Source: Acanthochromis polyacanthus
Lineage: Eukaryota; Chordata; Actinopteri; Pomacentridae
Direction of reading: 5' to 3'
DNA length: 64,000 nt
Assembly (NCBI RefSeq): GCF_021347895.1
Contig: NC_067127.1
Coordinates: 18,510,984-18,574,983 of the forward strand
Shown: positions 1 through 10,205 of the stretch, in pieces
How the letters are laid out: every line of letters begins with the position of its first letter
Position numbering within the stretch: position 1 is the stretch's first letter
Program-made: the position numbers and the translations under genes
Notes under the pieces: generated by a model
What the model saw: the letters and a program-made list of their open reading frames with translations, nothing else
Databases searched by the model: none
Told to the model about the DNA's origin: nothing

Positions 1-95
1 GTGCCATATCAAGATGCTGATTAGACACCATGATTAGTGCACAGGTGTGCCTTAGACTGCCCACAATAAAAGGCCACTCTGAAAGGTGCAGTTTT
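1..95 (+). repeat. Inner part of left terminal inverted repeat of the Tc1-like element
   Basis: It matches the reverse complement of 1058-1152 at all 95 positions with no gap. The outer part of this arm lies outside the window. Confidence 0.9.
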
Positions 96-108
96 ATCAC
101 ACAGCACA

Positions 109-1050
109 ATGCCACAGATGTGGCAAGATTTGAGGGAGCGCGCAATTGGCATGCTGACAGCAGGAATGTCAACCAGAGCTGTTGCTGGTGTATTGAATGT
201 TCATTTCTCTACCATAAGCCGTCTCCAAAGGCGTGTCAGAGAATTTGGCAGTACATCCAACCAGCCTCACAACCGCAGACCACGTGTAACCATACCAGCC
301 CAGGACCTCCACATCCAGCATGTTCACCTCCAAGATGGTCTGAGACCAGCCACTCAGACAGCTGCTGAAACAATCGGTTTGCAAAACCAAAGAACTTTGC
401 ACAAACTGTCAGAAACCGTCTCAGGGAAGCTCATCCGCATGCTCGTTGTCCTCATCGGGGTCTCAACCTGACCCCAGTTGGTCGTCGTAACCGACTTGAG
501 TGGGCAAATGCTCACATTCGATGGCGTCTGGCACGTTGGAGAGGTGTTCTCTTCACGGATGAATCCCGGTTTACACTGTTCAGGGCAGACTGAATGGCAG
601 ACAGCGTGTGTGGCGTCGTGTGGGTGAGCGGTTTTCTGATGTCAATGTTGTGGATGGAGTGGCCCATGGTGGCGGTGGGGTTATGGTATGGGCAGGCGTC
701 TGTTATGGACGAAGAACACAGGTGAATTTTGTTGATGGCATTTTGAATGCACAGAGATACCGTGACGAGATCCTGAGGCCCATTGTTGTGCCATACATCC
801 AAGAACATCACCTCTTGTTGCAGCAGGATAATGCACGGCCCCATTGCAAGGATCCGTACACAATTCTTGGAAGCTGAAAACGTCCCAGTTCTTGCATGGC
901 CAGCATACTCACCGGACATATCACCCATTGAGCGTGTTTGGGATGCTCTGGATCGGCGTATACGACAGCGTGTAGCAGTTCCAGCCAATATCCAGCAACT
1001 TCGCACAGCCATTGAAGAGGAGTGGACACGACACCACCCCATCCCCCCCA
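109..1050 (+). pseudogene. Frameshifted Tc1-like transposase (DD34E type)
   Basis: The start at 109 opens a frame reading MPQMWQDLRERAIGM, an N-terminal helix-turn-helix region of the kind that binds the terminal repeats. The rest of the family protein is recognisable but split across frames. The first catalytic aspartate is in a TDESRF motif (GAT at 559), the second in QQDNARPH (GAT at 827) and the glutamate in SPIERVWDAL (GAG at 930). Frame is lost near 400, near 590 (a few extra bases after the RAD codons, with an in-frame stop) and near 846 (a small deletion after ARPH). The expected C-terminal tail is missing before the right repeat. The protein cannot be made intact, so this copy is non-autonomous. 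Confidence 0.88.
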
Positions 1051-1057
1051 ATAAAGC

Positions 1058-1342
1058 AAAACTGCACCTTTCAGAGTGGCCTTTTATTGTGGGCAGTCTA
1101 AGGCACACCTGTGCACTAATCATGGTGTCTAATCAGCATCTTGATATGGCACACCTGTGAGGTGGGATGGATTATCTCAGCAAAGGAGAAGTGCTCACTA
1201 TCACAGATTTAGACAGATTTGTGAACAATATTTGAGAGAAATGGTGATATTGTGTATGTGGAAAAAGTTTTAGATCTTTAAGTTCATCTCATAAAATGGG
1301 AGCAAAAACAAAAGTGTTGCGTTTATATTTTTGTTGAGTGTA
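1058..1342 (-). repeat. Right terminal inverted repeat of the Tc1-like element
   Basis: The inner 95 bp pair exactly with 1-95. The outer part, to about 1342, has the AAAAGTGTTGCGTTTATATT end seen in fish Tc1-like elements and stops at a TA target dinucleotide. The outermost base is set only to within a few bases, because the flank itself reads TATA. Confidence 0.8.
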
Positions 1343-1600
1343 TATGAAGAGTTCTTTTGCAAAAACAGGTAACTGTTTTATAAATTTTCAGAAAACTCAT
1401 TTTTTTATTGTTTACTTGAGATTATAATAATAATTACACTGATAATTTATTTTTTCTCTATTTTGTCATGTATTTTTCTACTGAGTCAAATCCACTCAAC
1501 TTCAGTTTGATTGAAATTATCTCACATAAACAAAAAATAAAAACTTTTCTGAAAATTTATCAAAACGGAGTTATCTGTTTTTGCAAATGAACTCTTCATA
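1343..1600. mobile_element. Palindromic AT-rich MITE
   Basis: The 258-bp segment starts TATGAAGAGTTC and ends with the complementary GAACTCTTCATA. Inner stretches also pair, including TTTTGCAAAAACAG with CTGTTTTTGCAAA and AAATTTTCAGAAAA with TTTTCTGAAAATTT. There is no coding potential. The end abuts the Tc1-like element at a shared TA-rich junction. The structure fits a miniature inverted-repeat element with TA target preference. The superfamily is inferred only. Confidence 0.8.
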
Positions 1601-2105
1601 TTTAAAGACCTTCTCTGATGAAAAACAAGTTTTTCAATTTGTTAACATGTCCATATGGTGCTTTGGAAGACACATCATGAGCAGAATTATGGCAAATTCC
1701 TGTATTTCTAAACATTTCTACCTTAAAACTGCAGAGTACCAATGACAGTTTCAAATATGAATTCAGACACACACAACCAACCAACCCTGTGTACTTGTAG
1801 GTTTGGAATTTCCATGTCCGTAGTCTTTTTCAAGTTGAGTGTGCAGCGCTAAATAACTGCAGTATTACATGTTGCAGTTCACAGTGTTTGAGAAGTCAGT
1901 GTCGCGTCATAGAGAGCTGGTGAGCGTGAGCTATTAGCAGAGGACTGGGTGGAGAGAGAGACACTGACTTTACAGATCTCCACATTCAGTGTTCTGTAAC
2001 ATTTAAGTCATTTTAGAGAATAAAGGTAGGATTTTCATGAAAAAAACTTGAAACATGCAACTTTGATGAACAGAAATGAGTTTTTAGGTGTTAAAAACAA
2101 ACAGT
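1601..2105 (+). repeat. Interspersed repeat, copy 1 (second copy at 12.4 kb)
   Basis: Block-by-block similarity to 12424-12925 in the same orientation. Shared blocks include the ATGTCCATATGG/GTGTCTATATGG region, the TTTCTACCTTAAAACTGCAG region, the AACCAACC segment, GTGTTTGAG and AAATGAGTTTTTAGG. It is non-coding and diverged. Copy 2 continues further upstream, where copy 1 has the MITE and the Tc1-like element instead, so those two probably inserted into this repeat. Confidence 0.7.
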
Positions 2106-2522
2106 AAGTAACAGCCAGTGAGCAAATTGAACTCAAAGATCAGAAAAACAAACAAATAAACAGAAGAACAAACCACAGCTTTGTGGCATTGACAGCTGAC
2201 AGTAGCTGCTACTTTTCTTATTCTTATTATTCATAACTACAAATCAAAGCTAAGCAAACTTGTCTGAAACTCTTAGTACACTTCCTTGAATGTGCAGACT
2301 GGAAAAATGTTGCCATCACCTGTAAAGCTCACTAAACACTTTGTCTTGGTTGAAAGTGTATATGAGGTACTGTTATGGTGTCAAGAAGACCGATGCACCT
2401 GGCTGAGAAATAGTCCCCTCACACAGCCCTGTACTGTTTTTACACTTGGCTATTTGTACAGATTAAAGAAATATGATGCATTGTGTGCATTTGTTAGCTT
2501 TTGGCAGGTTTTGTTAACTTAG
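2106..2522. other. Intergenic, no gene recognised
   Basis: AT-rich sequence with short chance frames. The part after about 2310 (AAAGCTCACTAA) may belong to the teleost repeat annotated at 2523-2646. Confidence 0.5.
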
Positions 2523-2646
2523 TCTAGCGGTTTCCCTGTTTCAGCTTATACTAAGCTAAGCAGCTGTTTGCTGTCATATTCATCACATAGACATCAGTGG
2601 CATTGATATTTTCATTGAATACTCAGAAAGAAAACGAATAGCCACA
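2523..2646 (+). repeat. Common teleost interspersed repeat, copy 1
   Basis: Carries the CTAAGCTAAGCAGCTG segment followed by CATAGACATCAGTGGCATTGAT and a CAGAAAGAAAACGAATA stretch. This arrangement is familiar from a repeat found in many percomorph genomes. Related copies here are at 10068-10205 (same orientation) and 21252-21412 (opposite). Class unknown. Confidence 0.55.
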
Positions 2647-5466
2647 TTGCTAAACATCCACAGCTATTCTTTCAAAGCGAGCAGAACCAACAGTTTTGCA
2701 GACCATATAATGTGGTTTTGTGTCAACATCCACAGAGACATAATGGACTTTCTGCTTCTTCCAGCGTCTATTAAAGCCCACATAACCGATGTTCTCCACA
2801 TCAATGCACCAAATACAGCTGCTGCTGTTGTCCAGACTGCTGCACAGTTACATTACGCCCTTCTCGCTTGATACGGACACATACGGCATCAGTCGTTCCT
2901 GCCAAACAGTCAAACGAGCAAGATAAAACGTTCCGCTTGAGATAGAGCGTCTGCAGCGTCGAAGGAAAACCGAATGGAACGTCATCTTCTGTGCTCGTAG
3001 GGTGAATTGTGCAGCTTTTCTCATTTATGTGTTCCAGCTGAACGGGGCGGCTGCCAAGTTCAGGATCTGGCCTGACATCAGAATTTCCCAGAGTGATAAA
3101 GAGGCTCTTGTTGATAGACAGACAGAGAGGGAAAAATGTGATAGTGAGGGAATGATATGGGTAATTAGAAGAATGAAATTTCTAGCAGACAAGAGACAGA
3201 GTTGTCTATGTGTAAACGGCCTTCACACCTACAAACACCCACTTACTCCGCTCAGACTCATTCACAGAAACACGCCAGGAATACACGTTGAGTGTAACTT
3301 TAAAATCTCACTGGAACGGTGAAAAACCTTGAAACAAACAAACCACTGGGGAACCACAAGTCTTTAGAGTGATCTGTTCTGTGTCCACGTAGCCTTCTCC
3401 TTCCAAAATAAGCCCGCAGATCTGGACATAATATTTGCTTTCATTCTTGAATATTTGGGGGGATTAAAACCTCTGGGCCCTGGGAGCTGGAGGGTGGGTG
3501 CGTGCATGTGGGGGGTACCCGTCCTTTAATCTCATTCTCACAGTGTCCACCTTTGACATAGCGGTATCCCATCTGAGCCTAACCAGGGCTGAGAGCGAGA
3601 ACCTTGTGGAAGGGGAAACGGTGGGAGAGTGAGAGCGGGAGGCAATGAGGGGTGCTGGAAGGTAGCGAAGGAGGGGAGGAGGTGGGGACCTGTCGGGTCT
3701 AAACCCAGGGGATTAACGGGGTGACTTCTCCTCTGGAATGTTCCACTGACAGCCAAGGCCCGCCCACCCACAGCTGCCTGCACCAGACAGGTGCACGACC
3801 ACGGCGAGGCGGGTGGTGGGTGGATGAGAGAGGGGCGACAGGGTGGCGGAGGTGGCAAGGAGGAAAACAGGACTTCCATGCTGACGAGTATATCAGAAAA
3901 CAGTTTAGCCGGAGATCCTCTTTGGAGCATTTCAAAGCAAACCGCTCCACCAACCTCAGCCTTGGCAGCGACTTTACACCACCTGCAATTTCTGCAATTA
4001 CTACCGAATTGCTGAAAGATTCAAAACAGCTGTGGAGGTTTTGCACACTACAAATAATCCGCGAACACCTTCCTGAGCAGTTTCAAGAGTCAGCTGAGAA
4101 AAAACAACACCTCTCTGAAATAGTAAGCGCAATAAGTCCAGATCAAGGTGACAGACAAACCTCCCCGTTGCTCCTCTCACCAGAACAATGCCCATTCATC
4201 TCCAGTCCAGTCATTTAGCCAGCATGCTGTGTACAAAGCAGACATGGCAGCATTTGGTAACACACACAACAGCAAGTGAATTCATTTGTCATTCCATAAT
4301 TTATGTTTGGGAATGTACCAGATCTTGCCCCTGCTTGCTGTGCACTGTTAAGTATTACTTTGCAAAAATGGAAAACAAAGGATTAATTTTCTGCAGCATC
4401 ATTTCCACGTCGCATTAATTCCATAATAGTAAATGCACAAGAGTTCTAGTAACATCCTCGGGTTGGGCCAGGTAGCAACAAAGGACAATAAACACCGCCG
4501 CTGATCTACAACAATCCCCATGTTCAGAAGTGAGGAAAAATCCCTCACACGATTCCCTTTGAAGCCGATGGGATTCCTGTAGGTAGTGCGAGTGTGATTG
4601 TGCTTCTAAGATGTTTGATTGATAGAGGGTCTGTGAAATCTGACTCTTTGTTTTGCTCTCTCTCCGGTGACCTGCCCTGTCATGTCTCCCTGTTTTGAGA
4701 AGCAGGTAGTCTGTGCAAACATCAGGTGAACGTTGGGGGACAACGCGGCGCTCAGGTGGTGAGGCTCGAGTCTCTGAGAGGTCAGAGGTGATAAAACGGG
4801 GTCATTGGGGCATTCAGGTGGATGCTCTGCAGGAACGTCTGAGAATAAAAAAAGCACACGGGTGAGGAGTAAAAGATTTTACCTTACTCCACATTGTTTA
4901 AGGAGTTTTGAAAATTACTGTGAGCTTTAGTGGCTCTAAACTGTTGCCAATTTATTTGTTCATCAGGATTCACATATCCCTCTAATTACTAAGCGCCACA
5001 CTAATGACATACTGCTTTAATTACTTTTAGCCATGCTTGCACAATGGCTCTATCTATGGTGGTGCTGGATCAGGGCATCACTTTGGTTCAGCCTGAAACA
5101 GCTCAATGTCTTGGTAAAGGATTACTGTGATATTTTGTACCAATTATCAGATGAATCCTGGTGGCTTTGGCGATATCCTAACTTTTTATTAAGTGTCAGG
5201 GTCACTGAGGTTGATTTTTCTTTTCCTTTTTTTGTTTTATTGTAAAATATTTCAACACATTCCTCTCACGAGAAATATCTCAATACCTACTTGATCAACT
5301 GGCACAAAGGGCGTGTAAATCAGTTAAACTAATGCTATTCTCACTAGTTGAATGATTGCTTCAGGTCAGACGCCACCAACAAAGTGGAAAGTAGGACAGA
5401 TGACATATTGTATCACCAGCGTGGTTTGCCAGTATCTTTGACTAAATTAATTAAAATAAGCTTGTA
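2647..5466. other. Intergenic, with a G+C-rich patch at about 3450-3880
   Basis: No exon can be supported. The patch from 3450 to 3880 is clearly richer in G and C than its surroundings, with purine-rich GGAGG runs and several E-box-like words (CAGCTG, CAGGTG) near 3770-3795. It produces overlapping long frames on both strands (165 codons from 3721 plus; 130 codons ending at 3930 minus), the expected artefact of low stop-codon density. It could be regulatory, but nothing in the sequence proves it. Confidence 0.45.
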
Positions 5467-5833
5467 TACACTACCGTTCAAAGTTTGGGTCACTTAGAAA
5501 TGTCTTTATTTTTAAAAGAAAAGCATTTTTTCAGTGAAGATAACATTAAATGAATCAGAAATACAGTCTAGACATTGTTAATGTGGTAAATGACTATTCT
5601 AGCTAGAAACGGCTGATTTTTACGAGAAATATCTCCATAGAGGTACAGAGGAACATTTCCAGCAACCATCACTCCTGTGTTCTAATGCTACATTGTGTCA
5701 GCTAATGGTGCTGAAAGGCTAATTGATGATTAGAAAACCCTTGTGCAGTTATGTTAGCACATGAATAAAGTGTGAGTTTTCATGGAAAATGTGAAATTGC
5801 CTGGGTGACCCCAAACTTCTGAATAGTAGTGTA
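5467..5833 (+). mobile_element. Tc1/mariner-type MITE, copy 1
   Basis: Runs from TACACTACCGTTCAAAGTTTG to CCCAAACTTCTGAATAGTAG plus TGTA, with inverted ends and TA borders. The 367-bp interior is non-coding and matches 13736-14104 in reverse orientation through most of its length. Shared words include CTAATGATG/CATCAGTTAG, GGTTGCTGGAAATGTTCC and its complement, and TGGTAAATGACTATTCTAGC. A non-autonomous element mobilised by a Tc1-like transposase is the best reading. Confidence 0.82.
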
Positions 5834-8280
5834 AGTGTCAGAATAAGCTTGTACATAACGCAACAGAAACACAATCAACCTCCAAACAACATTCAACAAA
5901 GGCATGTGGACCTTAAGCTGCAAGGAAACAAGACTATAAGTGCTGCACTACTATTGTAAGCCTCATTCAGCAAACTATTATGCACATTTCAGGGACATTT
6001 AGACTATGATTTGGTCATTGAATAATGTAATTAATGACTTAAGACTGCTTTTAAATACATGAGATACTTTTATAGACAATAATTAATCTCCTTTAAGTTA
6101 AACTGAGCACTATCTTGACATTTTTTCTTACTTGATTAGTCACAATTTACATTTCTGTACATTTCTGTTTTTCTGACAGGGAAATTAGGCATTAGAAACA
6201 TCAATAAGAAGCATTTTGTATCCGTTCAGCTCCCTTAGATAGATTCTCAGATCACACCAACTTTGTCCAGTACTTCAGTTTAGCCTTTCTAAAATAAAAG
6301 ACATTCACATCAGCAGTAGTTTTAAAAAAAATACAAATTAGCTAATTTTAGCATGTGAATACTAATCTATCTTAATATATCAGTGACATGTTTGGCATGT
6401 TTATATCTTTATTCTTCCTTTCTTTCACTCAATCATATAATTTGTCTTCATTTCAAATCTAAATTACTTTGCTTTGTGGTGCAGCTGTCACATTTCCCTC
6501 AATAAATCAATACCTACATCCTAATCCAATACTTTTAAAGCCACACTTGTTGAGCAGCTAAGAGCAGGAAATGAAATGATCTCCACACCTGCATCAAACT
6601 CACCGTTCTTTCCTTTAAGTATTCAGATTAAGTATTCAGTATTCTCAAATCAAGGCCACTTCAAATCTATGGTGCCTTACAGTCTTTGCAATTATACAGG
6701 ATGGATTTTCAGTTGGCCGCAGTAGTGAGGAAGATGGTGTTGACAAAGCAGGTGTGTCTTTGCCACGCCACCATCCAGGCTGTTTTGGGCAGATCATCTA
6801 GGCATATGTGCAGACCACCAGGCAAGGCTTTGTACTTTCCCTGGAAGAGTCTGACTGCTGAGCTCTGGCTTTAAACAAGTCCGGGACGGAGCAGCTACTC
6901 ATCACATAACTCTCCTCCAGTCACTCACTGCGCATATCCAGCAAAACACGGAGGTAGATTAATAGATCACTAAATCACACGACTCACAAACAAGCCAGGG
7001 GCAACAGGAAAGCAGCTTGACAGGCCAACAGTAAACACATCTCATGATTCTTTCCCTCATTAATCCTGCATGCTCTTGCTAATTCCACATCCATAACAGT
7101 GCAGCCTATTGAAAGACGATCACCTTACTGCTTTATAAATGGTGTATTTTCATCGGGCTTATGTGAAACTCGACTGGAACAAAATGTGAATCTCTCTAAA
7201 TTCTAGCTTGTCACATAAATCTTGACTTTAATATTTATGAGTAAGACGTGAACATATCTCCTTGTGCACCCTTCTTTCTCTCCCTCCCTATCTCTGCATA
7301 TGGTTCTCATACTGGTCTAATCTTTCTCCCTCATTTTTCTGTGGTGAGTAAGGTGATTTAATGATTTATTAGATCTGCCGAATGCAGCAAAAAGCTACAA
7401 ATCATGAAGGCCTTGTGGTCACATTGTTCAAACATGGGGAGCAGTCAGGCGCTGTAATCCGCGCTGAAATGCCCCCTGAAAGAGGCTCTTGTTGCTGCCC
7501 TCCCTCCCCTCCACCGGCTGGCTGGAAAACGTTAGAAGTCAGGTTATGTGAATGTCCAGTGTCAGAGGGCTGCTTATAGGGCATTAGTTTTGAATGTCTG
7601 TATCAGAGCAAAGACCCAGCATTCTGCTGAAGCTGCCTCAGATCTGGGTGCTGCATGCCAGAGAGCAGAACAGAGACTAGACGAGGCAACTGTTGTCTGT
7701 CAGGGCTGCTAAAGTTACCTTAGTTTCATACATAGACCTTAAAGGAAGGAATGGACTGATGTCTGAGAAAGTCTCCATGCATTTATTTATCATTTATTGT
7801 GTTTGTTGATCTGTACGCATGTCAGAGAGCAGCAGACATACTTCACTACAACATTCCTCCATCAGTCAGATCTTTGACTTCCAACATATCAAAGACTTTT
7901 CCTTTAAAAGACTACAGCAGCTTTATTAAGTACAAATTAGATCTGCTGCTATGTTATGAACCTCTCAGATTTCTCAGGTCATCTGAGAGAGGCCTGCTTA
8001 GTGGTCACTCTTTCTACATTTACATTTATTTTTATATTTTACCTCAGTCTTCAGCAATATAGAAACATTCATTTAAATCTTGAAATGCACTGTGATTCTC
8101 GTTTCCATCTTGCTGGTTGTTTTTTATTCAAATGTTAGCTGCAATTAATTTCTTTCTCCATTAATAGCATATTTACATGCTTCTTTTTCTGTTTATTTAT
8201 ATACCTTGTATTTGCTGTTAAATTAATTTAATGCCCTATATGTACCATTACACTAAAAGCAGCTTTTTTATATCTTACAG
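5834..8280. other. Intergenic, no gene recognised
   Basis: AT-rich sequence with only short frames on either strand, and no splice-supported exon, RNA gene or tandem repeat that I can defend. Confidence 0.5.
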
Positions 8281-9137
8281 CAGGGGTGTCAAACTCGTTT
8301 TGGTTCAGGGGCCCAATTTTGATCTCAAAGGGGCCGAACCAGTAAACTTATCGCATAATTACCGAGAAGTAACAATAAGTTAATCCACGGGCATGTCGGA
8401 CAAGTAATATTACAAGTAATATTTTCAACCTGTGTGCGGGGGGTCACACATACGGTCCATAGACCGGTACCGGACCGCCAGGGGGTCCGACCCGGCCAGT
8501 GTAATACATCTGCAATATCAAAAAATATTCAAAACATTATGACCTACAGTACTACTGCATTTGTTTGATCAGACTGCGGCTCCCACATTGTCTGCTGGGG
8601 GCGCTCCATCTCACTCGGAGCAGACGGCGTGATGCAGCGCCGTGACTCAGCACTCGTGGCAGGTGGCGGCAATAAGGAAGCCGGGTCTGTTGGTGGCATT
8701 TTGTCTATTGGAGTTTTACCTGCTTTTCTGCTGGCCCTGATGCGCTCATCAGCGAGACGTCTTTGTCAACAAAGAAAAAAGTGGACATGGAGTGTAGGAT
8801 TGTCCAAGACAAATGGACCACTTCCTGTTCGTTCACTGAGGTGAATGACAAACCTGTGTGCTTGGTGTGTATGCAAGCAAGGAATTTAATCTTCGGTGCC
8901 ACTATGAGACTCGGCATGGTGAAAAAAATACAACAGCTTGCAAGGACAACTGAGAAGACAGAACATAAATGAATTGTTGGCGGGTTAGAGGAAACGGCAG
9001 TCTGTTTTCACCTGGAGCCGTGAGGTCAGCGATGCTGCAGTGAAAGCCAGCTACCTAATTGCTAGCAAAACAGCGTTAGCATCAAAGCCGTACTCTGAGG
9101 TGGAGTTCATTAAAACTTGCATGCTGCTGCAGAAATT
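8281..9137 (+). mobile_element. hAT-type transposon relic
   Basis: Begins CAGGGGTGTCAAACTCGTTTT, a familiar hAT-family end in fish, followed by a GC-rich segment (CATAGACCGGTACCGGACC) and a decayed BED-type transposase fragment. No matching right-hand GAGTTTGACACCCCTG end was seen downstream, so the element is truncated or composite. The boundary at 9137 marks where recognisable coding similarity ends, not a proven terminus. Confidence 0.7.
8763..9137 (+). pseudogene. Broken hAT/ZBED-type transposase fragment
   Basis: The first piece, to about 8970, reads KWTTSCSFTEVNDKPVCLVC, the start of a BED-like zinc finger with its CxxC pair. After a frame change a second piece starting at 8971 includes REVSDAAVKASYLIAS and KPYSEVEFIKTCML, with an in-frame TAG at 8986. 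This order matches the N-terminal part of the domesticated-transposase family that includes GTF2IRD2- and ZBED-like proteins. The catalytic core is absent. The C-terminal finger residues are damaged and no intact protein is possible. There is no sign that it is a domesticated host gene. Confidence 0.75.
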
Positions 9138-9375
9138 ACAGGGACAGACTATTGTGTATTACAGTGAAATAAAAACATTGCACCTTGAAAACAAGTAAAG
9201 CATTAGTTTTAAAATTCAAGTTAAAAGTACTTTGAATTGCCTTGCTGTCTAGAGGTTCAATTCAAATACAGCCAAAAAGAAATTCTTTGAAAGGAAAAGT
9301 GTCAAAATAAATTGCCCCCATCACAGAATTAGGGTGGATGTCACTATCCAGTGTGACTCATGTGTGGTTCGGATA
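9138..9375. other. Intergenic spacer, nothing recognised
   Basis: AT-rich sequence between the hAT relic and the telomere-like array. No feature seen. Confidence 0.4.
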
Positions 9376-9440
9376 CTGGACAACTTACTCCCCGGTCAAC
9401 TCAGTCCCCAGAAAGTCACTCCCCAGAAAACTCACTCTCC
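9376..9440 (-). repeat. Short array of GAGTGAGTTGACC-type units, left arm
   Basis: Read on the minus strand, this holds four degenerate units of about 16 bp related to GGGGAGTGAGTTGACC. It lies in inverted orientation to the array at 9597-9667, with the telomere-like repeats between them. Confidence 0.75.
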
Positions 9441-9511
9441 ATATGCTTAGGTTATTTACCTATAACGAGCTGAAATCCATGGATGATATCATTTTACACT
9501 GAAAGCTGAAA

Positions 9512-9598
9512 TACCCTAACCCTAACCCTAAACCTAAACCTAACCCTAACCCAACCCTAACCCTACCCCTGAAACTAAACCTAACCCTAACCCTAACC
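9512..9598 (+). repeat. Interstitial telomeric repeat (CCCTAA)n
   Basis: About 87 bp of CCCTAA hexamers with a few variants (AAACCT, CCCAACCCT, CCCTACCCCTGAAACT). TTAGGG/CCCTAA is the vertebrate telomere repeat. The surroundings are ordinary euchromatic sequence, so this is an internal array rather than a chromosome end. Confidence 0.92.
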
Positions 9599-9667
9599 GG
9601 TGAGTGAGTTGACCAGAGAGTGAGTTAACCTGGGAGTGAGTTGTCCGGGGAGTGAGTTGACCAGGTA
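9597..9667 (+). repeat. Short array of GAGTGAGTTGACC-type units, right arm
   Basis: Four degenerate units of about 16 bp (GTGAGTGAGTTGACC, GAGAGTGAGTTAACC, GGGAGTGAGTTGTCC, GGGGAGTGAGTTGACC) begin immediately after the telomere-like array and mirror the inverted units at 9376-9440. Confidence 0.8.
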
Positions 9668-10067
9668 CCTGTGGTTCATAGCATATATAAAGTCCATCAT
9701 TTGTCCTGGATCATAGCAAAACCTGCATGCACTACATAGTCTGCAGACATATACTGCAAATAGTATAAGTTCTCTTCTGATTTCAGTAAAGGAGAACCAA
9801 AAATAACAACCTCTGTCTTTATTCTCTACATGATAAAGTTGATTACTGGGATTTTCAGTGTTGAAGAAGAACACACACACATATTCCAAAAGAACACACG
9901 ATCCAGGTACATATACACAACACAGATTAGTAGTCTGCTCTGTCCACAGTCTCTGTTGTCTGTAGTCAGAAGTTGGAGTTGCTGCACACCGCATTTTAGG
10001 ATATTTTCCTGCAACCGCTTACACTTTCTAATGCAAGACTCACGTCTTGTAATGACAATTCCCCCAT
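9668..10067. other. Intergenic, nothing recognised
   Basis: Only short chance frames on both strands. No repeat or exon could be supported. Confidence 0.4.
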
Positions 10068-10205
10068 TTCCATTGTGCTTAACTGAACTAAGCCAGCTGC
10101 TGGGAGGCGTTTCCTATTTTGCATACAGATATATGAGTTCTGTTGATCTCCCAGCAAAAAGGCAAATGAGCATCTCTTCCTAAATGTTGAACTATTCCTT
10201 TAAAA
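10068..10205 (+). repeat. Common teleost interspersed repeat, copy 2
   Basis: Ends in AATGTTGAACTATTCCTTTAAA, the characteristic terminus of the family. Upstream it has AACTAAGCCAGCTGCTGG and a CATACAGATATATGAG segment corresponding to copy 1. Same orientation as 2523-2646. Confidence 0.6.

Larger units (their letters stand above)
1..1342 (+). mobile_element. Tc1-like DNA transposon, left end outside the window
   Basis: This is a Tc1/mariner-superfamily element. Bases 1-95 are an exact reverse complement of 1058-1152. Beyond 1152 the right terminal repeat continues to about 1340, ending in TTTTTGTTGAGTGTA next to a TA dinucleotide, the usual target site. The matching outer left arm must lie before base 1. 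A degenerate transposase frame lies between the arms. The terminal repeat is therefore unusually long, about 280 bp if the unseen left arm matches. The superfamily is clear from the transposase motifs. I do not assign a database name. Confidence 0.9.

Noticed and set aside
3538..4218. Overlapping long frames on both strands (165 codons plus, 130 and 115 codons minus)
   Set aside because: Low stop density in a G+C-rich patch. No recognisable domain, no splice signals and mutual overlap.
9512..9598. A true chromosome end
   Set aside because: The array is short, degenerate and followed by more than 50 kb of ordinary sequence with genes.
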